This document shows positions 4,628 to 5,908 of a DNA stretch of 5,908 bases, one piece after another. The stretch covers positions 1-5,908 of the forward strand of contig JBPPNE010000049.1 in the NCBI GenBank assembly GCA_051306415.1, in the 5' to 3' direction. The notes under the pieces were generated by a model. It was not told where the DNA came from. It ran no database searches and saw only the letters and a program-made list of their open reading frames with translations. The first letter of the stretch is position 1. Every line of letters begins with the position of its first letter. The position numbers and the translations under genes are program-made. The DNA comes from CBDDRG01 sp051306415 (GTDB taxonomy: Bacteria > Pseudomonadota > Gammaproteobacteria > Pseudomonadales > Porticoccaceae).

Positions 4628-5908
4628 TTATCTGTCGGCGCCGCGCAACGCGAGAATCCGCTCGCGCAGACCGCTGGTGGTCACTTCGCCCGGATTGATC
4701 GGTGGCGCGGCAACGACGGCGACTCGACTCCAGAAGCGGCGAAATGGCCGTCTAAAAGCAGCCCCGTCGCGGTGGCTGAAAAAACTGCCCCACAACCCGC
4801 GCAGCGCCATCGGCACTACCGGCACTGGCGAGCGTTCGAGAATGCGTTCAATGCCGCGGCGGAACTCGGCGATATCGCCATCCCGTGTCAGTTGCCCCTC
4901 GGGAAAAATCGCGAGCAAATCCCCCTGCGCGAGGCCGGCGGCGATGGCGTCCATAGCGGTGTGGTAGTTGGCTTCGCTTTCGCTGCGGGAGCAGATCGGA
5001 ATTGCTTTGCCGACGCGGAAGATGAAATTCAACAGTGGGATCTCGTAGATCGGCCGGTACATGATGAAGCGGATCGGTCGGCGCACCGCGCCGGCGAGCA
5101 GCAGCGCGTCCACATAGCTGACATGGTTGCAGGTGATCAACGCGGCGCCACGGTCGGGAATGCAGTCGAGGCCTTGGTGGCGCACGCGGTACAACGTGTG
5201 GCTCAACAGCCAGATCAGGAAGCGCATGGTGAATTCGGGCACCTGCTGGTAGATGAACAGAGCAACCGCGATATTCATCAACGCGAATAGCAGGTAGAGC
5301 CCGGCGATGCTGCCGCCGGCCGCGCCCAGGAACAGAATGCCAATCAGGCTCGATATCACCATGAACAGCGCGTTCAAAATGTTGTTGCAGGCAATCACCC
5401 GCGCGCGCTGTGCCGGCGCCGAGCGCGCCTGCACGACCGCGTACAGCGGCACGATATAGAAGCCGCCGAACACGCCGATCAGCATCAAGTCGCACAACAC
5501 TCTGATCGCGCCGCGCTGACCGAAGAAGGCGAGCGCCCCCACGCCCACCTCACCGCTGTAAGTCTGTGCGGCAAAAAACAGGTCGATGCCGAACAGGCTG
5601 AGGCCGATGGAACCGAAGGGCACCAGGCCGATCTCCACCTTGTGGCCGCTCATGCGCTCGCAGAGTAGCGACCCTGCCGCGATACCGATGGTGAATGCGC
5701 ACAGCAGCAGTGCGATCAGGCTGGGTCCGCCGCGCAATACCGTGGTCGCGAAATTCGGCACCTGGGTCAGGTAGCCAGCGCCGATCAGCCAGAACCAGGA
5801 GATGCCGAGAACCGACAGCAGCACGGTGCGCTTCTCGCTGGTCATTTTCACCAGCGCCCAGGTCTCGCGCAGCGGATTCCAGTCGATGCGCAGATCCGGC
5901 GCCGAGGG
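4628..5908 (-). CDS. LplT-like transporter fused to PlsC-type acyltransferase, C-terminal part (5' end outside window)
   Basis: The frame is open to the right edge; 426 C-terminal residues are visible, so the GTG at 5849-5851 is an internal codon, not the start. Visible residues 1 to about 230 are the second half of a major-facilitator domain with about six hydrophobic helices. LMLIGVFGGFYIVPLYAVVQ closely resembles the equivalent stretch of E. coli LplT, the lysophospholipid transporter. From about 240 comes a 1-acylglycerol-phosphate acyltransferase domain: NHVSYVD with the catalytic His and Asp of H-x4-D (261-267), FIMYRPIYEIPLLNFIFRVG, FPEGQLTRDG (335-344) and VPVVPMALRG. Together they probably import lysophospholipids and reacylate them at the inner membrane, the job done in E. 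coli by separate LplT and Aas. The AMP-binding domain of Aas is absent from the C-terminus, where the protein ends at RGADR; the acyl donor may therefore be acyl-ACP or acyl-CoA. Convergent with the glycosyltransferase gene. Confidence 0.92.
   Translation of the reverse strand, partial: PSAPDLRIDWNPLRETWALVKMTSEKRTVLLSVLGISWFWLIGAGYLTQVPNFATTVLRGGPSLIALLLCAFTIGIAAGSLLCERMSGHKVEIGLVPFGSIGLSLFGIDLFFAAQTYSGEVGVGALAFFGQRGAIRVLCDLMLIGVFGGFYIVPLYAVVQARSAPAQRARVIACNNILNALFMVISSLIGILFLGAAGGSIAGLYLLFALMNIAVALFIYQQVPEFTMRFLIWLLSHTLYRVRHQGLDCIPDRGAALITCNHVSYVDALLLAGAVRRPIRFIMYRPIYEIPLLNFIFRVGKAIPICSRSESEANYHTAMDAIAAGLAQGDLLAIFPEGQLTRDGDIAEFRRGIERILERSPVPVVPMALRGLWGSFFSHRDGAAFRRPFRRFWSRVAVVAAPPINPGEVTTSGLRERILALRGADR

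Noticed and set aside
4848..5495. 215-residue minus-strand open frame within the LplT-PlsC gene
   Set aside because: Arg/His-rich shadow of the real frame, which carries intact transporter and acyltransferase motifs.

Overview
The window is GC-rich (clearly above 60% in the coding parts) and densely packed. It looks like a chromosomal segment of a gammaproteobacterium: the UbiD C-terminus matches the E. coli type almost word for word, and the LplT-like/PlsC fusion and the VC2487-type glycosyltransferase are families familiar from that class. I cannot name a genus. There is no rRNA, tRNA, CRISPR array, phage gene or transposase gene.

Layout. 1-531 (+) is the 3' end of ubiD (ubiquinone synthesis). 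532-818 is a long non-coding leader. 819-998 (+) is a 59-residue lysine-rich protein, followed after 15 bases by a glycine-rich RRM RNA-binding protein (1014-1346, +); the two look like one transcript. 1343-1511 is a MITE-like, fully hairpin-forming element. On the minus strand follow an O6-alkylguanine-DNA alkyltransferase (1580-2047) and, upstream of it, a stand-alone MOSC protein (2156-2605). A divergent intergenic region (2606-2838) carries a cluster of GTCRCC hexamers. It leads into a PAP2 phosphatase (2839-3384, +) that overlaps by one base a MJ1255/VC2487-type glycosyltransferase (3384-4463, +). A second MITE-like element (4460-4615) separates this pair from a convergent minus-strand gene that runs off the right edge (4628-5908): an LplT-like transporter fused to a PlsC acyltransferase.

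How it fits together. The right half (PAP2, glycosyltransferase, LplT-PlsC) reads as a membrane-lipid and envelope neighbourhood. The left half is ubiquinone synthesis, RNA binding and DNA alkylation repair.

The most notable observation is the two non-autonomous elements. Both have perfect terminal inverted repeats (18 and 14 bp) and 4-bp flanking direct repeats of the form CTAR (CTAG and CTAA). Both sit exactly on the stop codon of a plus-strand gene that faces a convergent neighbour. In each case the target duplication regenerates the same stop codon, so the upstream protein is unchanged. I found no convincing wholly new multi-gene system. The best candidates for something under-described are the lysine-rich small protein paired with the RRM gene and these stop-codon-targeted hairpin elements.
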